Below, in pieces: positions 24,723 through 32,499 of a stretch of 64,000 nucleotides of DNA; the first letter of the stretch is position 1; each line of letters opens with the position of its first letter. Location: the NCBI RefSeq assembly GCF_005503535.1, contig NZ_SCNN01000018.1, forward strand, positions 62,001 through 126,000, given 5' to 3'. The position numbers and the translations under genes were made by a program. The DNA comes from Mesorhizobium comanense. GTDB taxonomy: Bacteria; Pseudomonadota; Alphaproteobacteria; Rhizobiales; Rhizobiaceae. A model generated the notes under the pieces. That model was not told where the DNA came from, searched no databases, and saw nothing but the letters and a program-made list of their open reading frames with translations.

Positions 24723-25319
24723 TCAGGCCGGAATGCTTCCCTTCAGCTCAGGGAATTTCTCGTCGAAGCGCGCCGCCCAGCGCACGAGCCGGCTACGGCC
24801 TTTCTCCCACTGACCGCCAAAACGCAGTGAGAGGTAGCCGAGACAGGCGCGCAAGGCCATCTGGCCGACGGTAATCTTCTTCGGCAGCTTCGGCGGATTG
24901 GCGTTGAGCAGATCGAGCGCGGCGGTGATCTTCGCCCACTGACGATCGAGCCAGGGCTGATAGACCATTTCCTCGGGCCGGGTGCGACGCTCGTAGACCA
25001 TCGACAGCGCGCAATCGCAGATGCCGTCGGCCAGCGCCTCGAGCCCCTCCGCCTCGAGCCGCTTGTCGGGATTGCGCGGAAATAGCGCGTTCTTCGAAAG
25101 CCGGTTGAGATGCTGTGTGATGGCCCTGCTGTCATGAACCGAGCGGCCGTCTTCCAGCACCAGAACCGGGATCTTGCCGAGCGGGTTCGCACCGATCAAT
25201 TCAGCCGGCCTGTCCTCGGTCTTGACCGGCACCAGCTCGATCGCGATCCCGGCATAGGTCGCCGCCATCCTCACTTTGGAGCTATAGGGAGACGTGGATG
25301 CATAGAGCAGCTTAGGCAT
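24723..25319 (-). CDS. Glutathione S-transferase family protein
   Basis: A 198-aa GST. The N-terminal thioredoxin-like domain (1-78) has a SPYSSKVRM active-site loop, cis-Pro in KIPVLVLEDG and the glutathione-binding DSRAITQHL. The C-terminal helical domain follows (85-195). AGGAAA stands seven bases before the chosen ATG; the longer frame upstream is arginine-rich and unconserved. The gene converges with the porin. Substrate unknown; closest in style to the small single-gene GSTs common in rhizobia. Confidence 0.86.
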   Translation of the reverse strand: MPKLLYASTSPYSSKVRMAATYAGIAIELVPVKTEDRPAELIGANPLGKIPVLVLEDGRSVHDSRAITQHLNRLSKNALFPRNPDKRLEAEGLEALADGICDCALSMVYERRTRPEEMVYQPWLDRQWAKITAALDLLNANPPKLPKKITVGQMALRACLGYLSLRFGGQWEKGRSRLVRWAARFDEKFPELKGSIPA

Positions 25320-25727
25320 GATCGGTTTCCTGTTTTGCGAAAGCCCAGTGTTGACCGGACGCCGTGTCGCGATCAACCGCCAGAACACAAAAAGGTAACT
25401 GCCAGAAGCCGGTCGCGGCTTCAGCACCAGACGCCAGGACAGGCTTACGGATTTGGACGCTGGAAAACACAGGCAATCGGCAGGCTGACGCGATATGAAT
25501 CGCGAAGCCTCACGGGGCCAGGCGTTGCGCCGGCACCGTCGCCAATCATAGCGAAGAAAACGCACAAGGGAGCGAGGCAGCCAGTCGGCGCCTCGCTTGC
25601 TTACCCTCGATCCCTTCCCCGACGTTCAGCGCCGGGACCCAATCCCGTCGCCGAAGACGTTCAATCCAGAGCGTCAGAGCGTCCTTGCCGAGTCCCACGG
25701 GACCACGTGACGCCCCAACGGCCCGGT
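25320..25727. other. Intergenic, no gene seen
   Basis: About 410 bases between two minus-strand genes. Open frames here lack starts with ribosome binding sites and read as low-quality, Arg/Pro-rich sequence. I see no clear hairpin or repeat; promoter elements of the GST presumably lie at the lower end. Confidence 0.4.
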
Positions 25728-26192
25728 CTACTTCTTGGCCGGAGCCTTCGCGGGCGCGGCCTTCGCCTTCGGCGCTGCGGCCTTCTTCACGGCAGGCTTC
25801 GTCGCGGCGGCTGCAGCCTTGGCCGCCGGCTTTGCTGCCGGCTTTGCCGCTGCCTTTGCGGCGGGCTTCGCCGCGGCCTTCGCGGGCGCAGCCTTCTTGG
25901 CCGCGGGCTTCGCTGCAGCCTTGGCCGCCGGCTTGGCTGCCGGCTTTGCCGCTGCCTTTGCGGCGGGCTTCGCCGCGGCCTTCGCGGGTGCAGCCTTCTT
26001 GGCCGCGGGCTTCGCAACAGCCTTGGCCGCTGCCGGCTTCTTGGCCGGTGCAGCCTTGGCCGCTGGTTTCGCCGCCGCCTTGGCGGGCGCTGCTTTCTTC
26101 ACTGCCGTCGCGGCCTTGGCCGCCACTGCTTTTGCGGGTGCTTTCTTTGCCGGTGTCTTGGCTGCCGGCGCTTTAGATGACTGCTTAGCCAT
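25728..26192 (-). CDS. Histone H1-like Ala/Lys/Pro-rich protein
   Basis: A 154-aa very basic protein made almost entirely of Ala, Lys and Pro, with PAAK/KPAAKAA repeats, like bacterial histone H1 homologues that compact DNA. It begins MAKQSSKAPAAK and ends AKAPAKK. AAGGGG seven bases upstream selects the ATG at 26192. Two adjacent nearly identical 102-base units (34 residues each) at 25813-25914 and 25915-26016 show recent tandem duplication. It stands alone. Repeat number probably varies among strains. Function is inferred from composition only. Confidence 0.78.
   Translation of the reverse strand: MAKQSSKAPAAKTPAKKAPAKAVAAKAATAVKKAAPAKAAAKPAAKAAPAKKPAAAKAVAKPAAKKAAPAKAAAKPAAKAAAKPAAKPAAKAAAKPAAKKAAPAKAAAKPAAKAAAKPAAKPAAKAAAAATKPAVKKAAAPKAKAAPAKAPAKK
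25813..26016. repeat. 102-base tandem direct repeat inside the H1-like gene
   Basis: Two head-to-tail copies, 25813-25914 and 25915-26016, differ at only a few positions (for example GCTTTGCTG against GCTTGGCTG). The length is a multiple of three, so copy number changes keep the frame. Confidence 0.85.
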
Positions 26193-26614
26193 GTCATGCC
26201 CCTTCACGTTATGCCGATGGCCGTGAATGACCCCGGCGCGCAATGCATATCTGACTCGCGGCTCGCTAGCCAGCGAAGCAATGGTATGATTTCGTCAGCT
26301 TAAATTTTGGTTGCGATCGGCACGCGATCGCACTCATCAACGCATAAAACCGCTTTGATCTTCTGAGCTTCGCAGCAATCCGGCGTCGGCATTCTCGGCG
26401 CGTATGATCCGCGAGCCTGCGAAGACTAGCCGCTTATGATGATCGGCGACCAATATCACGACGGCTCGCCTCATCGAGGCAGTCATCTTGCGCGAACCAG
26501 CAGGCACGTCCAGATCATCGATGTGATGCGGCAAGCGATCCGAGATTACCTTGTCAAGCACACACCATCACCTCATCGTCAATTGACAGATAACTCTGTA
26601 TTGCAGAGTATTCC
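26193..26614. other. Intergenic, possibly a small minus-strand gene
   Basis: No firm gene in 422 bases. A minus-strand frame of 74 codons (26561-26337, GTG start) reads as plausible protein (MTASMRRAVVILVADHHKRL), but its ribosome binding site is weak and I recognise no family. The region is less GC-rich than its neighbours. Confidence 0.3.
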
Positions 26615-26980
26615 GTGACAGACGCCCATGGTGACAGCCAGAAGGCTTTGCGGCATTGGAGCCCGTTGATGAGCGCCGACGACATCATCCACCAAGGCAC
26701 GCGGCTGAGAATCATGGCCATCCTCAACACACTGGAAAGGCGCGAGGCTCTCGAGTTCACCCAACTGAAGGCCATGCTGCAGGCCACCGACGGAAATCTC
26801 GGGGCGCACATCGATACGCTGGCTCGGGCCGGCTATGTCGATGTCGAAAAGCTCTTCGTCGACCGGCGGCCGCGAACCCGGGTGAAGGCAACGACAACAG
26901 GGCGACGGGCCTTTCGCGGCCATATCGCCTTTCTTCGCAAGATCGTCGATCAGGCCGAAGCAACCCGACGCGGGAGATAG
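26615..26980 (+). CDS. Winged-helix transcriptional regulator (HTH_34-like)
   Basis: A 121-aa protein with a winged helix typical of the ArsR/MarR-like HTH_34 family: TRLRIMAILNTLERREALEFTQLK, then TDGNLGAHIDTLARAGYV as recognition helix, and a wing with VDRRPRTRVKATTTGRRAF. Proteins of this family are small single-domain regulators. The GTG at 26615 gives 121 aa; an ATG at 26669 would give 103 aa, and neither has a strong Shine-Dalgarno, so the start is uncertain. No obvious target gene is adjacent. Confidence 0.75.
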   Translation: MTDAHGDSQKALRHWSPLMSADDIIHQGTRLRIMAILNTLERREALEFTQLKAMLQATDGNLGAHIDTLARAGYVDVEKLFVDRRPRTRVKATTTGRRAFRGHIAFLRKIVDQAEATRRGR

Positions 26981-26991
26981 CGATGCCCTGG

Positions 26992-27013
26992 GCATGATGC
27001 CGAAAAGCGCGAG
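26992..27013. repeat. Degenerate half-copy of a rhizobial palindromic repeat
   Basis: GCATGATGCCGAAAAGCGCG matches the left half of the repeat at 50369-50421. The partner arm is missing here, so this is probably a decayed or partial copy. Confidence 0.4.
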
Positions 27014-27178
27014 GCGGCGCTCGACAGCATCAGAGCGGCCCCCAGGTCGTCACGACCTGAGATCGTCAAGCTCTATCGTGTGATGGCCACGACAACGCCG
27101 GCATGCGAGGGACCGCACCTCTGTCAAGACATCGCGGCTCAGGCCGCGGGCGCCAGAAGAACGGAAACCAGACCGGGT

Positions 27179-27631
27179 TTAGCGCAGCACGCGGCAACGG
27201 CCGTTGTAGACCATCCAGCGATCGAAGCCCGACACGCAGAACTCGACGTTGTCGCCGATCGACGCGAAGCCCTGACCTTCCTCGATCAGGTACCAGATGG
27301 TGCGGTCGCGGCCGTCGGAGAGGCTGACGGTGGCGCCGCAATAGCGGCGGCCGATCGGCCAAGTGTCATTGGCAGGCAGATAGCGATGCTGATGGATGCG
27401 CCGGAAGTCGGTGATCTGCACATCCGGCAGATGCGGGACGTGATGCACCTGATAGGAGAAGCGGTGGGTGATCTTGCTCAGCACCCAGGGCTGGCCGCAG
27501 ACGCCGCCATCGTCGTCGGAATAAACGCCGAGGTCGGCCGCCTGGGTTGCCTGGATGGCACCGAGAGGCGCGGCAAGCGGTGTGCAGAGCGAAATCAGGG
27601 CAGCAAGTGCGGATTTGGCGAAGCGAGTCAT
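27179..27631 (-). CDS. Exported cysteine-containing protein, unknown function
   Basis: A 150-aa protein with a signal peptide (hydrophobic 6-24, ATQA-A cleavage near residue 31). The mature part has four cysteines (45, 98, 132, 146), suggesting two disulfides, and a His-rich segment (HHVPHLPD, RRIHQHRYLP). It is probably periplasmic or secreted. GAGAGG five bases before the ATG supports the start. I do not recognise the family. It is separated from rlmJ by 258 bases and reads in the same direction. Confidence 0.7.
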   Translation of the reverse strand: MTRFAKSALAALISLCTPLAAPLGAIQATQAADLGVYSDDDGGVCGQPWVLSKITHRFSYQVHHVPHLPDVQITDFRRIHQHRYLPANDTWPIGRRYCGATVSLSDGRDRTIWYLIEEGQGFASIGDNVEFCVSGFDRWMVYNGRCRVLR

Positions 27632-27889
27632 GGCAGCCTCTCAAAGGTCGATTGCGCGCACTCTGCGGATTCGCTGACGTGCGGTCAAGCGGCAGCCCGA
27701 ACAATGGTTTCCGGAAAGGACGTGCAAGGCGCGCCCCTAGAAAATCGCCCGCAGGCGAACTGGCGCCCGTTGACGTGCCGCGACATGCGGGGTGCGTGTC
27801 GTCGTGGCATGCCTCCACCAGGCGGGCAGCGCCTGAGAATCAGAGCGCGGCGGCATCGCCCGCGATGAGAATTGCCTTGGATGCCGTCC

Positions 27890-28744
27890 TCAAGCCTGCT
27901 CGCCGGCCAGCCACTCCAGCGACCAGTCCGCCGGCTGTTGCACGGCGAGCACCTTGTGCAGCGCCGGCAGGATGGTTCTCAATTCGCCTTCCAGCGTGAA
28001 GGGAGGGTTGACCACCACCATGCCGGTGCCGTCGAGGCTAGGCTCCGAAGAGGCCGGCCTGATCTCGAATTCTATGTCGAGGAGTTTCGGGATGCCGGAC
28101 TGCTTCAGCGCCTTCCTGAAGGCGATCACCGCCTTGCGGTCCTTGATCGGATACCAAAGGGCGTAGATGCCGCCGGGCCAGCGCTTGTGCGCCTTCACCA
28201 GCCCATCGACGAGGCGGCCAAACTCGCCTTCCTCCTCGAATGGCGGATCGATGAGTACCAGGCCGCGCTTTTCCTTCGGCGGCAGATGCGCACCCAGCGC
28301 CAGCCAGCCGTCCAGCTCCATTACCCTGGTCTGGAAATCTGCGGCGAACTCCGCCTTCAGCTTCGCGGCGTCCTTCGGATGCAGCTCTATGGCCGAAAGC
28401 CTGTCCTGCTTGCGCAGAAGGTTGCGGATAAGCAGCGGGGAGCCCGGATACTTCCTCATGCCCCCCTCTCGATTGAGCGAACCTACCGTCTCCAGATACG
28501 GCGCCAGCAAAGCCGCCACCCCGGCATCCAACGAAGCGCCAACCAGCCTGCCGATGCCACCTTGCCACTCGCCCGTCTTCTGCGCCTCGACCGACGAGAA
28601 GTCGTAGCGGCCTGTACCGGCATGGGTGTCGACGACGCGAAACGCCTTGTCCTTCTGCTTCAGATATTCGAGCAGGCGCGTCAGCACGACGTGCTTGACG
28701 ACGTCGGCGAAGTTGCCGGCATGATAGGCGTGACGGTAGTTCAC
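27890..28744 (-). CDS. rlmJ: 23S rRNA (adenine-2030-N6)-methyltransferase
   Basis: A 284-aa SAM-dependent methyltransferase that modifies A2030 of 23S rRNA. The N-terminus MNYRHAYHAGNFADVVKHVVL is diagnostic, and the adenine-methylase motif appears as LIDPPFEE. SAM motif I is in VVDTHAGTGRYD. Its ATG overlaps the stop of the upstream membrane-protein gene (28741-28744), indicating coupling. Length is normal. Confidence 0.95.
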   Translation of the reverse strand: MNYRHAYHAGNFADVVKHVVLTRLLEYLKQKDKAFRVVDTHAGTGRYDFSSVEAQKTGEWQGGIGRLVGASLDAGVAALLAPYLETVGSLNREGGMRKYPGSPLLIRNLLRKQDRLSAIELHPKDAAKLKAEFAADFQTRVMELDGWLALGAHLPPKEKRGLVLIDPPFEEEGEFGRLVDGLVKAHKRWPGGIYALWYPIKDRKAVIAFRKALKQSGIPKLLDIEFEIRPASSEPSLDGTGMVVVNPPFTLEGELRTILPALHKVLAVQQPADWSLEWLAGEQA

Positions 28745-29352
28745 TTGGCTCCCCTTCCCCAGCGCGGCGGAGGCGGCTGCGAGTTGGGATTTTCGGGACG
28801 ACCTCCCCCGGAACGCCGAGACAACAGAAAACCGATCAAGCCGACCGCCATCAGCGAGAGACCTATCGGCCGCGCCCGCCGATCGGTTTCACCGACCCCG
28901 GAACGCAGCACGAGATCGACCGCACGCATCGGGATGTCCTCGGCGTCGCCAGGACCGGCGGTGAAGACATAGGAACCGGAATTGACCGTCGCGATCACGC
29001 CCGCATCGTCGCGAAAGATCTTGTCGGGCAGTTGCGGAGAGGCCTGGCGAGGATTGTCGACGTGGTTGAACTGCAGCGTCGAGGCAAGCACGGTTCGGCC
29101 GTTGGTGGCGGCGGTCAGCGTCAAGACGGTGCGCTGCTGTGAAACGATGCGTTCCGCCCTCGCGGTGAGATCGACCAGGACCCGCACCGGCGCGTCGCTG
29201 CTGCTCAGCGACACGGTCAGCGGCCTGAAACGACCCTGCTCGTAGACTCGCCAGGTGCCGATCTCGCGGCCGGAAAAATTGGTCATCGCCCAGGGGTAGA
29301 TCAGGCCAATGCCAGCGCCGGCCAGCAGGATCAACACAAACAGAGAGCGCAT
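28741..29352 (-). CDS. Membrane protein of unknown function, coupled to rlmJ
   Basis: A 203-aa protein with a hydrophobic N-terminal segment (residues 4-22), a periplasmic beta-rich domain (about 30-155), a second membrane helix (about 166-184) and a short Pro/Gly-rich tail (NPNSQPPPPRWGRGAK). The tail is of low complexity and may derive from a repeat that extended the gene. It overlaps rlmJ by four bases. I do not recognise a family. A two-helix topology with the domain outside is the best guess. Confidence 0.65.
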   Translation of the reverse strand: MRSLFVLILLAGAGIGLIYPWAMTNFSGREIGTWRVYEQGRFRPLTVSLSSSDAPVRVLVDLTARAERIVSQQRTVLTLTAATNGRTVLASTLQFNHVDNPRQASPQLPDKIFRDDAGVIATVNSGSYVFTAGPGDAEDIPMRAVDLVLRSGVGETDRRARPIGLSLMAVGLIGFLLSRRSGGGRPENPNSQPPPPRWGRGAK

Positions 29353-29713
29353 TCAGTCGGTCACCTTATGATCAAACCTGGTAAGAGGGGCGCAATGCGT
29401 TGGCAGCGTCGCGCAAACGCTCCACCCGATCAAGGAGGCGGCAGCGCACCCGGATGTCTTGTCGAATTCGGCGCCAAGATACAACCATCAAGGACATCAG
29501 CCGGAGCAGCCTGCCCGGAGTTTGACGCCGATTCATTCTACCCAGGCGATCAGTAGCTATCGCTAAATTAACGACTGACAGCATAATGGAGGGTAGATGG
29601 CCTCATGGCAGCGATTCGGGCTTTTGGGGCGACATTTCCGAATTCGGAGAAGCTTGATGCGCGAATATTACCAGAGTAAAGGCGAACCCCACACCTCTTG
29701 CAGCTCATCCAGC
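29353..29713. other. Intergenic before the lipoprotein gene
   Basis: About 360 bases with falling GC content toward the right. Minus-strand codons at 29372-29584 could encode 70 residues, but they are Arg-rich and lack a good ribosome binding site. I see no other feature. Confidence 0.35.
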
Positions 29714-29953
29714 ATGAGTATCGCAAGAAATTTTTTTATAGCCATGATCACAATTCTTTCCATCTCCGGCTGCCAAACTTCCGAAACCGGCGATCACGCC
29801 TCTTCTACCTCGAAATTCGCCTCCAGAGAGAAGACAAATATCGCATATAATTTTGACGCATCGGCGAATTGGAACCCTTATATCGGTAATTCATCTCACA
29901 TTTGCAGCCCAAGTGGATTTGGCCGCCAATCACATTGTTTTCTTAGGATATAA
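29714..29953 (+). CDS. Small putative lipoprotein in an AT-rich patch
   Basis: A 79-aa protein with an N-terminal hydrophobic segment and a lipobox-like LSISGC, so Cys21 is probably lipidated. The mature part is Ser/Asn-rich and ends with a two-cysteine motif (HICSPSGFGRQSHCFLRI) seen in small hypothetical proteins of alphaproteobacteria. The codon use is markedly AT-rich compared with its neighbours, which suggests acquired or weakly selected DNA. Longer in-frame starts at 29597 and 29657 exist but would put charged residues before the lipobox. Confidence 0.5.
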   Translation: MSIARNFFIAMITILSISGCQTSETGDHASSTSKFASREKTNIAYNFDASANWNPYIGNSSHICSPSGFGRQSHCFLRI

Positions 29954-30481
29954 TGATAAAGCATATTTATTGCTCCAGTAATTTTGGCCTATACCCTTGG
30001 GAATGAAGGGCGGATTTCCACTATTATCGACTTTATAATTTTGTCTATATTTAATTTACACTGCTTCGCACGATCAAGATCCCCTGTTTCGCGCGGCGTC
30101 AACCGCCGAATGGCTTAGCGCCTCGAAAGCAGACGACGACATCATGATTAACCAATCACGAATGATTTTAGTTAAGCGATTGCTAATTTAGTTGACTACG
30201 ATGTCCACAGGTATATTTTTGGGTCGTTGGGATGTGCAATTTACGCGGGTAGCGGGCGATGATGGCACCAATCCGGTAGTCGTGAATTCGGGGCATCTGG
30301 ACTGCTGAGCGGCCACGACGGGCCGCGCAGCACCGGTTCTGCGAACTCTAAGAACAGCTAGCGCACATCAGAGATGGCGTGTCCGCGCGAGCGGAGGGTT
30401 TTGTCGCGTCCGCAGGGACGTGGCCGGGCAGCGCTTTGTCCTGCCCGGGCGATGGTGTGCGCAGTGCGTAAGGGGAAGACC
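29954..30481. promoter_or_regulatory. AT-rich leader region of the polysaccharide operon
   Basis: About 530 bases without a convincing gene. The left half is AT-rich; the right half returns to normal GC. TTGACT at 30191-30196 with TATTTT sixteen bases downstream is a possible promoter for the uxs operon, leaving a leader of about 250 bases. In related clusters a c-di-GMP-responsive activator binds such a region; no AraC-type gene is next to it here. Confidence 0.35.
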
Positions 30482-31516
30482 ATGAGTAGGGTTGTCAAGG
30501 TTCTGAAACTGCGGGACGAGGCAAACAACAGGCAGGCTCGCGGACGCCGCGCACTGGTTGCCGGAGGCGCGGGATTTCTGGGTTCGCATCTATGCGAGCG
30601 ACTGCTGGCCGACGGATACGACGTCGTCGCGATCGACAATTTCCATACCGGCAAAAGATACAATCTGCAGGCCATGCTGGGCGGTCCGGCATTCAGGTGC
30701 ATCGAGCACGACATCGTGGATGCGCTGCCGGAAGACATTCCGGTCGATGAAATCTACAACCTCGCCTGCCCCGCCTCACCACCGCACTATCAGGCCGATC
30801 CGATCCACACGTTCAAGACCAGCGTCCATGGTTCGCTGAACCTTCTGGAACTCGCGCGGCGCCACAATGCCAGGATCTTCCAGGCCTCCACTTCGGAAAT
30901 CTATGGCGACCCGCTGGTGCATCCGCAGCCGGAAAGCTATCTCGGCAACGTCAACACGCACGGCCCGCGATCCTGTTACGACGAGGGCAAGCGCTCGGCC
31001 GAGACGTTGTTCTTCGATTACTCAAGGACGTTCGGCCTCGACGTCCGCGTCGCGCGGATATTCAACACCTATGGCCGCCGCATGCAGCCCGACGACGGAC
31101 GCGTGGTGTCGAACTTCATCGTCCAGGCGCTGCGTGGCGAGGACCTGACCGTCTACGGCAGCGGCATGCAGACACGGTCGTTCTGCTACGTGGACGATCT
31201 GATCGAAGGCTTTATCCGCCTCATGAGAGCGCCGACGCCGCCGGCGCATCCGGTCAATCTCGGCAACCCTGCCGAATTTACGGTCATGGATCTGGCAAGG
31301 CAGGTCGTCGAGTACACGAATTCGCGATCGCGGATCGTGCACCGGCCTCTGCCCATCGACGATCCCAGGCAACGCAGGCCGGACATCTCATTCGCCAGAC
31401 AATATCTCGGCTGGGAGCCGACGATCAGCCTGAGCCATGGCCTCGCCCGCACGGTGGCGTATTTCGATGCCCTGCTCTACGGCACGCGGGCCATCAAAGA
31501 GGCCGCCGTGTCATGA
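30482..31516 (+). CDS. uxs: UDP-glucuronate decarboxylase (UDP-xylose synthase)
   Basis: A 344-aa SDR-type NAD-dependent enzyme that converts UDP-glucuronate to UDP-xylose. It has GGAGFLG at 28-34, the catalytic Thr-Ser at about 137-138 (QASTSEIYG), Tyr166-x3-Lys170 in CYDEGK, and NTYGRRM plus the R-SFCYVDD segment typical of UXS proteins. AAGGGG six bases before the ATG at 30482 fixes the start. It opens a chain of overlapping genes (uxs, epimerase, GT2, UDP-glucose dehydrogenase, GH26-like, DUF995). The fourth gene makes its substrate. Confidence 0.88.
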   Translation: MSRVVKVLKLRDEANNRQARGRRALVAGGAGFLGSHLCERLLADGYDVVAIDNFHTGKRYNLQAMLGGPAFRCIEHDIVDALPEDIPVDEIYNLACPASPPHYQADPIHTFKTSVHGSLNLLELARRHNARIFQASTSEIYGDPLVHPQPESYLGNVNTHGPRSCYDEGKRSAETLFFDYSRTFGLDVRVARIFNTYGRRMQPDDGRVVSNFIVQALRGEDLTVYGSGMQTRSFCYVDDLIEGFIRLMRAPTPPAHPVNLGNPAEFTVMDLARQVVEYTNSRSRIVHRPLPIDDPRQRRPDISFARQYLGWEPTISLSHGLARTVAYFDALLYGTRAIKEAAVS

Positions 31517-32499
31517 CCCGCCCCGCGGTACTCGTGACAGGCGGTGCGGGCTTCATCGGCAGCCACACCTGCAAGCTGCTGTCGGCTTCCGGCTATCTTC
31601 CGGTGGCCTACGACAATCTGAGCCGCGGTAACGAAAGATCGGTTGCATGGGGGCCGCTCGTCGTCGGCGACATCCGGGACAGGAGCATGCTGGAAGAGGC
31701 CATCGGCAAGTATCAGCCGAGCGCGGTCATCCATTTCGCGGCGCTGGCCTATGTCGGGGAGTCTGTCCACCAGCCGGCCGAATACTATTCGACCAATGTG
31801 GCGGGGACCATCGCGGTGCTTGACGCGGCCCGCGCAAACGCGATCGGGAACATCATCTTCTCCAGCAGTTGCGCGACCTATGGTGTACCGGAGGCACTAC
31901 CGGTGCGCGAGAACTCGTCCCAGAATCCGATCAGCCCCTATGGGCGCAGCAAGCTGATGGGAGAGCAGATCATCGGCGACTACGCGGCCGCCTATGGCAT
32001 GAAATACGCCATACTGCGCTATTTCAACGCCTGCGGCGCCGACCCCGATGGCGAGCTCGGGGAATGGCATTCACCCGAGACGCACCTGGTGCCCAGAGTG
32101 CTGATGGCCGCCTCGGGGCTGATCGACGAGATCGAGGTGTTCGGTACCGATTACGATACTTCGGATGGCACCTGCGTGCGCGACTACATCCATGTCAGCG
32201 ATCTCGCCCGGGCGCATCTGAAGGCGCTCCTCCACCTCGAGGCCGGCGGCGAGAGCCTGTCGGTCAATCTGGGCACCGGGCGAGGCATCTCGATCAGGGA
32301 AATCCTCCAGGCGGTAAGCCGCATGACCGCGCGACCGGTCCCGGCGGTCTACAGGACCCGGCGTCCAGGAGATCCGGCCGAGCTCTATGCCGATCCGCTC
32401 AATGCGCGCGAGCACCTCGGCTTCGTGCCGGAGCTTTCCGACATCGATACGATCGTTAGGACGGCCGCTCCCTTCTTCGGCCTCGAGGCGACGCGATGA
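31513..32499 (+). CDS. UDP-sugar 4-epimerase (UDP-xylose / UDP-glucose type)
   Basis: A 328-aa GalE-like NAD-dependent epimerase, overlapping uxs by ATGA. Motifs: GGAGFIG at 10-16, SSSCATYG near 117-124, Tyr143-x3-Lys147 in SPYGRSK, and the RYFNACGAD segment. Right beside a UDP-xylose synthase the most likely reaction is UDP-xylose to UDP-L-arabinose (Uxe), as shown for the adjacent pair in Sinorhizobium meliloti, but GalE-type enzymes may also interconvert UDP-glucose and UDP-galactose. Substrate range cannot be read from sequence. The downstream GT2 gene overlaps its stop. Confidence 0.85.
   Translation: MTRPAVLVTGGAGFIGSHTCKLLSASGYLPVAYDNLSRGNERSVAWGPLVVGDIRDRSMLEEAIGKYQPSAVIHFAALAYVGESVHQPAEYYSTNVAGTIAVLDAARANAIGNIIFSSSCATYGVPEALPVRENSSQNPISPYGRSKLMGEQIIGDYAAAYGMKYAILRYFNACGADPDGELGEWHSPETHLVPRVLMAASGLIDEIEVFGTDYDTSDGTCVRDYIHVSDLARAHLKALLHLEAGGESLSVNLGTGRGISIREILQAVSRMTARPVPAVYRTRRPGDPAELYADPLNAREHLGFVPELSDIDTIVRTAAPFFGLEATR

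Noticed and set aside
25735..26226. Phe/Ala/Gly-rich plus-strand frame resembling a membrane protein
   Set aside because: It is the complement of the Ala/Lys-rich H1-like gene, which has a proper start and Shine-Dalgarno.
29372..29584. 70-codon minus-strand frame
   Set aside because: Arg-rich, weak start, no recognisable features; left as intergenic.
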